Below are positions 51,550-59,854 of a DNA stretch of 64,000 bases, one piece after another. The stretch comes from Bacteroides faecalis. GTDB lineage: Bacteria > Bacteroidota > Bacteroidia > Bacteroidales > Bacteroidaceae. Numbering within the stretch: position 1 is the stretch's first letter; each line of letters opens with the position of its first letter. The position numbers were made by a program, and so were the translations under genes. The notes beneath the pieces are model-generated. The model saw only the letters and a list, made by a program, of their open reading frames with translations, had not been told where the DNA came from and did not search any database. The DNA lies in NCBI RefSeq assembly GCF_003865075.1, contig NZ_BHWB01000011.1, positions 62,001 through 126,000 of the forward strand, in the 5' to 3' direction.

Positions 51550-54111
51550 TTAAAATTTGAGGGTATAACTAAACGAGGGTATAATCGGGAAAATGCCAAA
51601 TCCCTTACCCCTGAAACCGCCGTCGGGCAGACGCTCTATCCGGGTATAAAACGCATTCATACGGCAATAGGCGTTATAAATGCTGACGTTCCAGATACGC
51701 TCGAATCCCCTTTTGGTAGTACGCCGGAAATTGACACCCAAATCGAGCCGATGATATGCCGGGAGCGTGATGTTGTTCGGTTTCTCGTAAACCAGTTCCG
51801 GTTCGCCTGAATCCGGTATGCCCGGAAAAGAGGGCCCGTTTACATACTGGTTCGGGACGGTGGCACGGTCGCCGCTACGGTAAACCCATGCGGCGTAGGC
51901 ATCTATACGGTCATTGAACTTATGCCGGTAGGCGATGTTCAGTTTATGCCGGTTGTCGAACTTGCTGGAATACCAGCCGGGATAAAAATCAGTAAACTTT
52001 TGCAAGCTCCATGAAAGCGTATATCCTGCTTCGATGACATTGTAACGGTCTTTGTATGCCAATGACAATTCTACGCCGTAAGACTTTCCCTTGCCGGTCT
52101 TGACCAGATTGTCCCAGTTCTCGGCAGGAAGCATCAGGCTGTTGCCCCCGTCGTATTCCAGCAGTTGGCTTGTGGTACGGTAATATCCTTCCACGTTCAA
52201 ACTGATATGCCAAGGCAACTCCGTATATATCCCGGCTGCCACTTGCCTTGAACGCATGGGACGAACTTTGCGTGTGGAAGGAACCCAACTGTCTGTCGGC
52301 AGGTTCAGATAGGTGTTTGACAGTTGGTGCGCAAATTGGCTCATTTCCGTATAGGACACTTTCATCGTGGCTTTTTCCGAGCATTGGTAACTCATGGCCA
52401 GTCTTGGCTCCAAGGAATGGTACATCTTTCCGTCTGTCTGATAAAGGGTGTAATGCAGTCCCGCGTTTAATTTCGTCCTGGAGGACAGCCGCATTTCATC
52501 TTCCACATAAAAAGCGACCTCGTTACCCTTATAGCTGCTTGCGTTTTCTGTCGATAAGGTATCCCTGTCCGTCTGGTTTCTGGAAGCCGTGCTTTGCGGA
52601 TGATATATGTGATGCAGATAATTGCTGCCAAAGCGTATATGATGATTCGTGCCGGGACGGTAGTCGAACTCCATGCGGTATCCCATGTCGTCGATTGTGG
52701 AACGGTTGGACCGTTCCATTCCCGTCATGGAAGTTTGTTCCCCGTCGGAAAAGAAACGGCTGCCTTCCACATAATCATACATGGAGATATTGCGTGAATA
52801 GACACCGGTGAAACTGCCGGACAACTTCGGGACGATTTGACAGTTCCACGTCAAAGCCGTAGTCAGGTTGCCCCATTGAGCCTTGAAATCGGAGTCGTAA
52901 TGTTCCCCGTCTTCGAACGTCTGCCGGGCTTTTGTCTTCAGCAGGTCATTTCCGGAATACACGCTAAGGGACAGTTTATTATTGTCCGAAAAACGGTGGG
53001 TGATTTTCCCGTTGATGTCGTGAAAGGCATAGCGCACGTTCTTTTTGTCATCGGGATTGGAACGGTTGAGCAGGAAGAATGCCGGAGCTGTGAAAAGATC
53101 TGCCCAACTTCTTCGCATGGCTATGTTGAACGAGGTCTTGTCTTTTATGATCGGGCCTTCAAACTGGACTCTGCCATCGAGCAGCCCCAAGGAGAAAGTC
53201 CCGTGAAACTCCTTCATGTTCCCCTCTTTGGTGCGTACATCCACTACGGAAGAAAGTCTGCCGCCGTAACGTGCCGGGAAACCGCTTTTATAGAAATCCA
53301 CGTTTTTGATAATATCCGTATTGAAAGCGGAGAACAGCCCGCCCAAATGGTTGATCTGGTAAAGCGGTGTTCCGTCCAGCAGAAAAAGGTTCTCATCGTT
53401 CTTGCCTCCGTGTACATACATGCCGGAAAGCAGCTCCGTTCCGGAAGCCACACCGGGAATATTCTGGAGGGTCTTTACCAAGTCCGGTGAACTAAGCAGC
53501 GAAAACTCCGTATTCAACTGTTCCGAGGTCAGCGACACTTTGCCGGTCTGTGTCGTGCGGAGGGAAGCGTTCAAGTCTGCAACCACTACTACTTCTTTCA
53601 GCGAAGTATTGCTTTCTTTCAGGTAGATGACACCGTTGTAATTGGATGTCAAATCCACCTCCTTCACCACATCCTGATAACCTATATAAGAGAAACGAAG
53701 TTTGTGTTTCCCCTCCGGCAGCGTAATGCTGAAAAATCCCTGTTCGTTACTCAGTGTTCCCGTTTGGGTATTCAAATCGAAAATGGTCACGTTGATCAGC
53801 GTTTCTCCCTTATCCTCGCATATGTGGCCGGAAAAAGTATAGTTGTTCTGGCGGAACAGCAGGACATATTCTCCCTGAATCTCCCATCGGATGCCGGTTC
53901 CGCTGAAAATCCTTTTTAGGTTCTCAGGCAAGGAACTGCTCCGCTGGAAGATACCTTTGGGCTTTATATTTGCCAAGGAAGAATCGTATACGAAATGAAC
54001 AGAATACATTTTTTGCATGGCATCTATGGCTTTTTTCATTTCGGTTGAATCCTGTTGGGCTTTAGCACCCAGAGAGACACACAATATAATCGCAATGATT
54101 GTTAACTTCAT
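51550..54111 (-). CDS. TonB-dependent outer-membrane receptor with STN signalling domain
   Basis: Outer-membrane transporter, 853 residues. It has a signal peptide (LTIIAIILCVSLGAKA), then an STN/secretin-like signalling domain (about 25-90, with NIKPKGIFQRSSSLPENL) that contacts FecR-type anti-sigma factors. A carboxypeptidase-regulatory-like domain (YTFSGHICEDKGETLINVT) follows, then the plug (LQNIPGVASGTELLSGMYV; LLDGTPLY) and a 22-strand-type barrel ending in a final SFSYTLKF strand. This is FecA-like signalling architecture. It overlaps the FecR gene by 4 nt (ATGA) and is followed by the DUF4249 gene, so sensing and transport are coupled. The ligand could be a siderophore, cofactor, peptide or glycan; the sequence does not say. 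Confidence 0.9.
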   Translation of the reverse strand: MKLTIIAIILCVSLGAKAQQDSTEMKKAIDAMQKMYSVHFVYDSSLANIKPKGIFQRSSSLPENLKRIFSGTGIRWEIQGEYVLLFRQNNYTFSGHICEDKGETLINVTIFDLNTQTGTLSNEQGFFSITLPEGKHKLRFSYIGYQDVVKEVDLTSNYNGVIYLKESNTSLKEVVVVADLNASLRTTQTGKVSLTSEQLNTEFSLLSSPDLVKTLQNIPGVASGTELLSGMYVHGGKNDENLFLLDGTPLYQINHLGGLFSAFNTDIIKNVDFYKSGFPARYGGRLSSVVDVRTKEGNMKEFHGTFSLGLLDGRVQFEGPIIKDKTSFNIAMRRSWADLFTAPAFFLLNRSNPDDKKNVRYAFHDINGKITHRFSDNNKLSLSVYSGNDLLKTKARQTFEDGEHYDSDFKAQWGNLTTALTWNCQIVPKLSGSFTGVYSRNISMYDYVEGSRFFSDGEQTSMTGMERSNRSTIDDMGYRMEFDYRPGTNHHIRFGSNYLHHIYHPQSTASRNQTDRDTLSTENASSYKGNEVAFYVEDEMRLSSRTKLNAGLHYTLYQTDGKMYHSLEPRLAMSYQCSEKATMKVSYTEMSQFAHQLSNTYLNLPTDSWVPSTRKVRPMRSRQVAAGIYTELPWHISLNVEGYYRTTSQLLEYDGGNSLMLPAENWDNLVKTGKGKSYGVELSLAYKDRYNVIEAGYTLSWSLQKFTDFYPGWYSSKFDNRHKLNIAYRHKFNDRIDAYAAWVYRSGDRATVPNQYVNGPSFPGIPDSGEPELVYEKPNNITLPAYHRLDLGVNFRRTTKRGFERIWNVSIYNAYCRMNAFYTRIERLPDGGFRGKGFGIFPIIPSFSYTLKF

Positions 54112-54911
54112 TGTTTTACTTTTTCTATCTTTACATTCAACACTTTCTCTATAAACCTGATTATTTCATCAAGGCTTTTGTTCTTGAAGCTGGCCGTCAG
54201 GCGTTTATTCTCATTGCTTGCGGATAGTTTGACTTTATAATATCGGGACAATTCCTCAAGTACCTTTGGAAGTGGGGCGTTGTCGAAAATAAAGCTGCCC
54301 GCTTTCCGTTCTTTGATTACCTGTACGTCCGGTTGTTCTTCCGTCACTTGCGCTGCCATGCCTCCGGTCAGTATCACAACGTCCGGTTGCCCGATTGCTG
54401 AGAACTGCACCTTTCCCGATGTGACTTGCACGATAGCTGTGTCTGCACGGCTCTCATCGACGGTAAAGACAGTACCCAATACCCTGACTTGGGACAGTTT
54501 CCCTTCTACCGTAAACGGGTGGGCATTGTCATGCTTGACAGAAAACGCGACTTTTCCTTCCATGTGAACTTTGCGGCTGGATTTCCGGTAATCTTTTGCG
54601 TGGAAACGGACGGAAGAATGCGGGAACAGGGTTATGGAGGAACTGTCCGGAAGCATATAATCCACGGGGTGCGAGTAAGCCGTTACCTCCTTCCATGCTC
54701 CGTTTTCCCGGAAGCGGGGATAAATAAGGACTGCGACCAGAATGGCTGCCGCCATACCGGGAAGTATCCACCACAAGCGGAAGGATTTCCGTTCCTGTTC
54801 CGTTATCTGGTATTTCTCTTTGAAAGCCTTCAATGCTTTTTGCGTATCCAACTTGTTCTTCTGATAGTGGCGCAAGACAAAATGAAGGCATTTTTCATCC
54901 GTGGTTCTCAT
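54108..54911 (-). CDS. FecR-family anti-sigma factor
   Basis: A 267-residue membrane regulator. A cytoplasmic N-terminus (about 1-44) that would bind the sigma factor is followed by one membrane helix (LWWILPGMAAAILVAVLIY), then a periplasmic FecR domain (YMLPDSSSITLFPHSSV, then the conserved EGKVAFSVKHDNAHPFTVEG and VLGTVFTVD). A C-terminal DUF4974/STN-like domain ends the protein (LEELSRYYKVKLSASN). It holds the adjacent FecI-type sigma factor inactive until the receptor signals. The gene starts 71 nt after the sigma gene and overlaps the receptor gene. Confidence 0.92.
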   Translation of the reverse strand: MRTTDEKCLHFVLRHYQKNKLDTQKALKAFKEKYQITEQERKSFRLWWILPGMAAAILVAVLIYPRFRENGAWKEVTAYSHPVDYMLPDSSSITLFPHSSVRFHAKDYRKSSRKVHMEGKVAFSVKHDNAHPFTVEGKLSQVRVLGTVFTVDESRADTAIVQVTSGKVQFSAIGQPDVVILTGGMAAQVTEEQPDVQVIKERKAGSFIFDNAPLPKVLEELSRYYKVKLSASNENKRLTASFKNKSLDEIIRFIEKVLNVKIEKVKQ

Positions 54912-54982
54912 ACTCTTTTATTTTGGTTTTCGTATTAATGACTGGGATTACAGACAAATTCACTATGCGGAATTTGTGAATA

Positions 54983-55498
54983 TTAGTTAAATAAGAATGC
55001 GTAAACTTTCTGTGTCCCTTCCCGTATCAGTCGGAGCGCCTTGCTGATGTGGTTATCCACCGTATTTACGGAAATCTGGAACTTGGCGGCTATCTCCCTG
55101 TATTTCATGCCGTCGCGTTTGTTCAGCAGGAATATCTCCCGGCAGCGTTCGGGCAAGGCATCAATGGCAGTCCACATCCGCGCTTCCCTGACCGAACGTT
55201 CCTCCGCTTCCTCATCGCTCAACGTATCTTCAAAATCAGAAGGGGAAAGATTCGGATCATAAATCTCCTCCTTCTTCAGATAGTCCAGGCTGCGGTTGCG
55301 GGCAGTCGTATAAAGGTAGGCTTTGACATTTTCTATCTCGGCTCCACTGATACTTAATTTCTCCCACAAGGCAGAAAAACTATCTTGTACGATGTCTTCT
55401 GCAATATCCGTATCATGGACATAGTGCAGCACGTACAAGCATAACGAACGATAATGGTATTTAAATGTTTCGTCTATGTCTATTGTAAATTTATTCAT
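54983..55498 (-). CDS. ECF-type RNA polymerase sigma factor (FecI-like)
   Basis: A 171-residue sigma-70 family factor. Region 2 includes YVHDTDIAEDIVQDSFSALW and NVKAYLYTTARNRSLDYL. Region 4 includes LPERCREIFLLNKRDGMKYR and the HTH KFQISVNTVDNHISKALRLI. The C-terminal end is short and basic. It is the first gene of the cargo operon and probably activates its own operon. The ATG at 55498 was chosen because the frame upstream to 55552 has no conserved residues. No consensus promoter was identified in the 150-nt upstream gap. Confidence 0.93.
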   Translation of the reverse strand: MNKFTIDIDETFKYHYRSLCLYVLHYVHDTDIAEDIVQDSFSALWEKLSISGAEIENVKAYLYTTARNRSLDYLKKEEIYDPNLSPSDFEDTLSDEEAEERSVREARMWTAIDALPERCREIFLLNKRDGMKYREIAAKFQISVNTVDNHISKALRLIREGTQKVYAFLFN

Positions 55499-55708
55499 AC
55501 AAATAGGCTTATTATTCTGTGTGTCTACATAAAAGGACACAAAATAAGGCAAAATTCACTATTTCATATTGTTAAAGAAATATAACGTACCCCTTTCCCA
55601 TATACACATGGTGGAAAACATCACGGGGTTTCCGCACTTTCCTTTCCGTTTTTCCACATTCTTTCTTTTTTTCCGTCCTATATCTATCGGAAAATAAAAA
55701 ATACGTTT

Positions 55709-55993
55709 ATGGAAGAAAAAGAAGTTGCGCAAGGTTTATTTGATGGTGGAGTTCGGAAAACCTTTTGCGGTAAAAAGGAGATGTATGTAGCCCTCATGGC
55801 AGAACCAACTTTTTCGCAGTTCTCCAAGTTCATGCCCGTATCCAAGAAAGACGAGGTATCGGCTATGAGAACGCTTATCAAGGACTGCTTCATCGAAGGT
55901 GACCACGAACTGGTAAATAATAATTTCCGGTTCCTCTTCGGCTTGATGGGACAACTCACCGACTTATTATCACCCGCTAGAGCACGCTCATAA
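55709..55993 (+). CDS. Hypothetical protein, possibly a phage-tail-chaperone-like remnant
   Basis: A 94-residue frame, opposite to the cargo operon. It begins MEEKEVAQGLFDGGVRKTF and has YVALMAEPTFSQFSK, then a helix pair ending in LIKDCFIEGDHEL and FRFLFGLMGQLTDLLSPA. The layout of a short helical protein with an acidic DCFIEGD turn recalls tail assembly chaperones of Mu-like phages, but this is resemblance only. Start (the ATG at 55709) and expression are uncertain. If real, it suggests a prophage fragment at the element edge. Confidence 0.45.
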   Translation: MEEKEVAQGLFDGGVRKTFCGKKEMYVALMAEPTFSQFSKFMPVSKKDEVSAMRTLIKDCFIEGDHELVNNNFRFLFGLMGQLTDLLSPARARS

Positions 55994-56016
55994 ATTAATA
56001 GAATGTTGGGCGGTAC

Positions 56017-56133
56017 GTGACGACCAGCAACATCCGGCAACAGATGATTTACGCGCGTCACTACTTTCCCGGCGTCAACCAACATAAGGTGACGGACGAG
56101 GAGCCCGAACAACTTTCGGAAGAAGTACTCTGA
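56017..56133 (+). CDS. Very small hypothetical protein (GTG start)
   Basis: A 38-codon frame from GTG, reading VTTSNIRQQMIYARHYFPG and ending in EEPEQLSEEVL. The pattern of a short basic helix then an acidic tail looks protein-like and follows the 55709 gene by 23 nt. It may be a second remnant gene. Too short to place in a family. Confidence 0.3.
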   Translation: MTTSNIRQQMIYARHYFPGVNQHKVTDEEPEQLSEEVL

Positions 56134-56425
56134 CTGTACGAACAGGTGATAATAAGTCAAATAAGCTAAGAAATAATAAAAATGTTAAATCTTCATCCTT
56201 TAGAATGTACAATTAAAGACAACGACCATATTCCTGACTTATTGCTTATAAAATATTGAGGAATAATTAGTTGTAAATACTTTTAATTGAATTCTTAGAA
56301 ACAAAAATAAATTAATAGGATGACTTATCCAAAAAACAATGATTATAAATTATTTTAGATTATGTTTAAAATAGAAATTTAATAGTAAATGGTATTTACT
56401 TTTTCTTCAAAAAGATATATATCAT

Positions 56426-56468
56426 ATTAGTTCGTTAGAGGTTAAGTGATAATCTCTAACGAACTAAT
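56426..56468. terminator. Perfect 15-bp hairpin, possible terminator
   Basis: ATTAGTTCGTTAGAG (56426-56440) and its reverse complement at 56454-56468 enclose a 13-nt loop. On the plus strand TTTTC follows. It sits between the possible phage-tail remnants and the glycosidase gene and may end either transcript. Confidence 0.5.
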
Positions 56469-56546
56469 TTTCATCTCTGTCACGTTTTAACACCTTGATG
56501 ATGACTTTTCAAGAGCATTCTTACAATAGTCTGTTTCTATAGTATT

Positions 56547-59500
56547 TCATATTGATTTCTCATAATTGGGTATATATTTCAACTGTACCGGTCCTATCAA
56601 TCCGGATTTCTGTAACCGGGAATTGGGATTATAAGGATTCATCCCGGCCCAAGTCTCATGTTCCTCTTTAGGTAAAGCCGAATCTCCAATCAGCCGATTC
56701 ACCCATGTATTGACAACATCTATCCGAAGCGTATTTGCACCCTGTTTTACGGCCTTTGATATGTTTACACTGTATGGAGAGGTCCAAACGCCACCTACAT
56801 ACCGATCATTCACCCATACCTTGGCCATCATATTCACTTCTCCTAAATCAAGATATATGTCATGTCCTTTTACCTCCTTCCCATCAAAGTCAAAGTTAGT
56901 GGTATAAATCATATTCCCGGAAAAAAACTTCACTTTGTTATCTGCCGACAATGACAGATCCTGAAGTTGATCCAATTGAACAGGAGTCGGTTTAGTCAGT
57001 TCGCTTTCAAAATTCAAGCTCCAGGTTGAATTCAAATCGACCGTTTTCACCGGCTCCAGGAAGTTTTTCTCTCCCATTATCGGTTTACCTTTCTTTCGGA
57101 ATATAATAAATGCACTTTCATCCTTTTGCAATACGACAGGAACAGTGGTAGTTGAACCATTCCATGTAAATTCGGGCAATTTGCGTATTGTACCATTCAT
57201 TGGATTCCACCATTCCGGTTGCCTATCTCCTACACGAAATTGAATATCTACATTCTGAATATCTTCGCTCTGATTCGTAATAAAGTAAATATCCGTTTCT
57301 TCCATTTTTCGATGTCCATAGTTAATTGGAACTCCGTCAGGAATCTTACAATCTTCTATACAACCTATTTTTGAAAATACTTCTTCAAGCCCCACTCCAT
57401 CAAAAATCATTCCTTTACCATATTCTGCAAATTTCAGATTGACTCCATCGACCTTTCCCCATAGTTCTTTAGCCATCTTTTTTACTTGGTTGTCCGCTTC
57501 AGGTTGATTCTGCAAACTTGGAGAAGCTTCGGGAGCCGAACCCAACACAGTAGCTCCATCGGCTACTAACTGTTTGATTTTCGTTAGTACTTCAGGGCGC
57601 ATTGTCTTTTCTCTCGGTAACACTAGCACCCGATAGGTGGTTCCATGAGGTAAAGTTATCAGACCTTCCTTTACGGTTGCATCTCGTACAATCACTTCTG
57701 CATTGATATAGTCGAACTGATAGCCAGATGGAAGTACAGGGTTTTGAAATCCTGTCATTTTCGGAGCGTCCTCACCTATATAATAGGCCACGTCGGCAAT
57801 GTTCAATCCTTGACGCAACATATAGTTACATCTTTTTATATAGTCTATAAACAAGTCCAGATGAGAGAACCATGTATTCGTGCGGTGAAACTCCGTGCCA
57901 AACCACGAATTTGTACCGGGATACTTATCTATATCGGGCTGATGAATATAAACGTGCAGCAATGTATTGTTAATTCCTTCCGAGAAATATTTATCCATAC
58001 TCCTCTTCGCATCAGCCGGAACTCTGGAAAAAGCGGGACCACCGCTTGTATTCGATTCTGATGAAACCAGATTCTTACCATATATGTGTGCACAAGAAGA
58101 TGCAGCACGATTTTCAATATGTCCTAACTGAGTTTCAGCAGGAATCCAGTACTCACCCGCTACTTCGTCCGACTGCCCACCATACATCAGGAATTCTCCT
58201 GGAAATCCCCAGTGACCATAGTTTTCGAGCCATGTACGCAAACCATATTTGTGGCATTGCTCGCGGAAACCGCCTACATAATCATATGCTATTTTATCGG
58301 CTACCAATCGACGCAGATCCCACAAAAACTTATCCGATTGCTCCTGACTACCCACTACATTACCGAAATAAGCCGGTAAAAACGGTAATGCATCATATCC
58401 ATAACGTTCTTTAAACTGCTCTAAGAAATCATCGGTAAAGTTCTCACCCCCGGTTTCATAACTATCTTGTACCACTACTTTAAATGTCTTACGATCCTGA
58501 GGTGGGATGCGTTCCAATATCTTTCCTATATAAGCGTCAAAGTGGGTTGCAACGTGTTTCTTATTCATTTTATCAATTTCAAGTCCTGTCCCATCTGGTC
58601 CCGCGGGAGCATTCATTGCACCTGTAGGGGTCATACCTGTTCGCAAAACAATCCATTCCCCTTCTGGTACATTCCATGTTAGTTTACCGTCGGCAGACAT
58701 ATACTCTGAGATATCCAGAATCTTCTCCTGATTTATATTCAGCGCATTGTTGCTTGGTTCAGGTTGTTTTTGCCACGTATAGTAATCAAACGGTGGAAGC
58801 GGAGACTGATACATTTTCGCTAAAGTCTTTGTTGCATAATCTTCTATGCGGGGGGAAGCAGATAACTCGATCTCTGCGATACCTCCTTCATTACGTCTGT
58901 TAGTCATCAGAATCCTGAACTCTTTTGCTGTTGTTTCCTCAAAAGATATAACCACTGGAGCAAAAGGCTGGAATCCTACATTTAAATCAAGACGATGCCA
59001 GTCGATAACAAACTTTGTCAGTGTCTTATATTCATTCCCTGTTTTAGCCTGGAGTTCCACAGCAGCATTGATATAAGTATGTGTAGGGTATATCGTCAGA
59101 CTACGTGCTGTAAAATTATTCTTCGCAACCATATCTATCTTTACCTCTGTATTTACAGGCAAGTTCATCCCATTTACCTTATCGGAATCAAACATTTGGT
59201 CGGAACCTTCTAAAACCGGGGAAACCTTAATTTGAGAATTCGCGTTATCCAATTTCAACTGATAATCTTTGGGGGCAGGATATGCAATGACTTTCACATC
59301 CTCAAACTCTTGCATAGGTTTCTCTAACTGTATTGAAACAGATGTCGGTCCCTGTACTCTTGTCTCCGAAGAGGTCAGATAACGCATCGCTTCATCAGGT
59401 TTCACCCAGGGGCCTCCTGCCTGAGACCACCCAGGTGAATTGAATATACCAATCTCAATACCCAGTTCCGATGCTTTTTTTAATGCAGCGTGAGTTACCT

Positions 59501-59825
59501 CCCACCATTCATCACTCATTAACTTTACATTTCGTGCGCCCTCATAGGGATCAAAGTAGATATTACCGATAAATGCACGGTTAATACCGACTTTCTTCAT
59601 CGCTTCCAAATCTTTTATAACCCCTTCCTTAGATATATTTCCACACATCCAATACCAATAAACCGACGTTTGGACAGTTTCGGGAGGATTAACAAAGCCT
59701 GATTCCAAGTCTTGTACAGTCATCTTATGAGCCAAGAGTGCCACAGACCCTCCCAATAAAATAATCCCCATTATTATATAGTACTTCCACGAAATAGTTT
59801 TTCTTCTTGTTTGTTGCATTTCCAT
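56547..59825 (-). CDS. GH106-like alpha-L-rhamnosidase
   Basis: Large exported glycosidase of 1092 residues. An N-terminal membrane segment (about 17-33) acts as a signal or anchor. The front third has the GH106 pattern: VYWYWMCGNISKEGVIKDLE, then MKKVGINRAFIGN and WWEVTHAALKKASELGIEIG, typical of (beta/alpha)8-barrel rhamnosidases such as BT0986. A long middle region precedes a C-terminal galactose-binding-like domain (VNMMAKVWVNDRYVGGVW; NISKAVKQGANTLRIDV). GH106 enzymes cut alpha-L-rhamnose from pectins such as rhamnogalacturonan II. It is the last gene of the minus-strand operon, 29 nt after the second GH106-like gene. Confidence 0.82.
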   Translation of the reverse strand: MEMQQTRRKTISWKYYIIMGIILLGGSVALLAHKMTVQDLESGFVNPPETVQTSVYWYWMCGNISKEGVIKDLEAMKKVGINRAFIGNIYFDPYEGARNVKLMSDEWWEVTHAALKKASELGIEIGIFNSPGWSQAGGPWVKPDEAMRYLTSSETRVQGPTSVSIQLEKPMQEFEDVKVIAYPAPKDYQLKLDNANSQIKVSPVLEGSDQMFDSDKVNGMNLPVNTEVKIDMVAKNNFTARSLTIYPTHTYINAAVELQAKTGNEYKTLTKFVIDWHRLDLNVGFQPFAPVVISFEETTAKEFRILMTNRRNEGGIAEIELSASPRIEDYATKTLAKMYQSPLPPFDYYTWQKQPEPSNNALNINQEKILDISEYMSADGKLTWNVPEGEWIVLRTGMTPTGAMNAPAGPDGTGLEIDKMNKKHVATHFDAYIGKILERIPPQDRKTFKVVVQDSYETGGENFTDDFLEQFKERYGYDALPFLPAYFGNVVGSQEQSDKFLWDLRRLVADKIAYDYVGGFREQCHKYGLRTWLENYGHWGFPGEFLMYGGQSDEVAGEYWIPAETQLGHIENRAASSCAHIYGKNLVSSESNTSGGPAFSRVPADAKRSMDKYFSEGINNTLLHVYIHQPDIDKYPGTNSWFGTEFHRTNTWFSHLDLFIDYIKRCNYMLRQGLNIADVAYYIGEDAPKMTGFQNPVLPSGYQFDYINAEVIVRDATVKEGLITLPHGTTYRVLVLPREKTMRPEVLTKIKQLVADGATVLGSAPEASPSLQNQPEADNQVKKMAKELWGKVDGVNLKFAEYGKGMIFDGVGLEEVFSKIGCIEDCKIPDGVPINYGHRKMEETDIYFITNQSEDIQNVDIQFRVGDRQPEWWNPMNGTIRKLPEFTWNGSTTTVPVVLQKDESAFIIFRKKGKPIMGEKNFLEPVKTVDLNSTWSLNFESELTKPTPVQLDQLQDLSLSADNKVKFFSGNMIYTTNFDFDGKEVKGHDIYLDLGEVNMMAKVWVNDRYVGGVWTSPYSVNISKAVKQGANTLRIDVVNTWVNRLIGDSALPKEEHETWAGMNPYNPNSRLQKSGLIGPVQLKYIPNYEKSI

Positions 59826-59854
59826 TCTATTTTTCAGTTCCTGAATTATTTGAT

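Larger units (their letters stand above)
39890..56140. mobile_element. Integrated mobilizable element (NBU/Tn4555-like) with FecI/FecR/TonB cargo
   Basis: A change to visibly higher GC content starts near 39890 and ends near 56140; the ends are approximate. The plus-strand core encodes an HTH protein, a tyrosine integrase, a membrane protein, an excisionase-like protein, a RecA-fold ATPase, a primase-like protein and a MobV relaxase. This resembles the int / orf2 / orf2x / orf3 / prm / mob order of NBU-type elements. No conjugation apparatus is present, so transfer would need a helper such as a CTnDOT-type element. The minus-strand cargo (48198-55498) is an outer-membrane transport locus. No tRNA gene and no clear flanking direct repeat were found at the ends, so the attachment site is unknown. 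Confidence 0.85.
55994..56546. other. Right edge of the element and AT-rich gap before the glycosidase
   Basis: The first 150 nt may hold a small ORF (56017-56133). From about 56140 the sequence becomes AT-rich chromosome. The only structured feature is a perfect 15-bp inverted repeat at 56426-56468. Confidence 0.55.

Noticed and set aside
39811..55705. Possible direct repeat flanking the element (TATCTATC with A/T-rich tails near 39818 and 55681; TTTCCACAT near 39872 and 55650)
   Set aside because: The two words occur in opposite order at the two ends and are short and AT-rich, so they do not define an attachment site.
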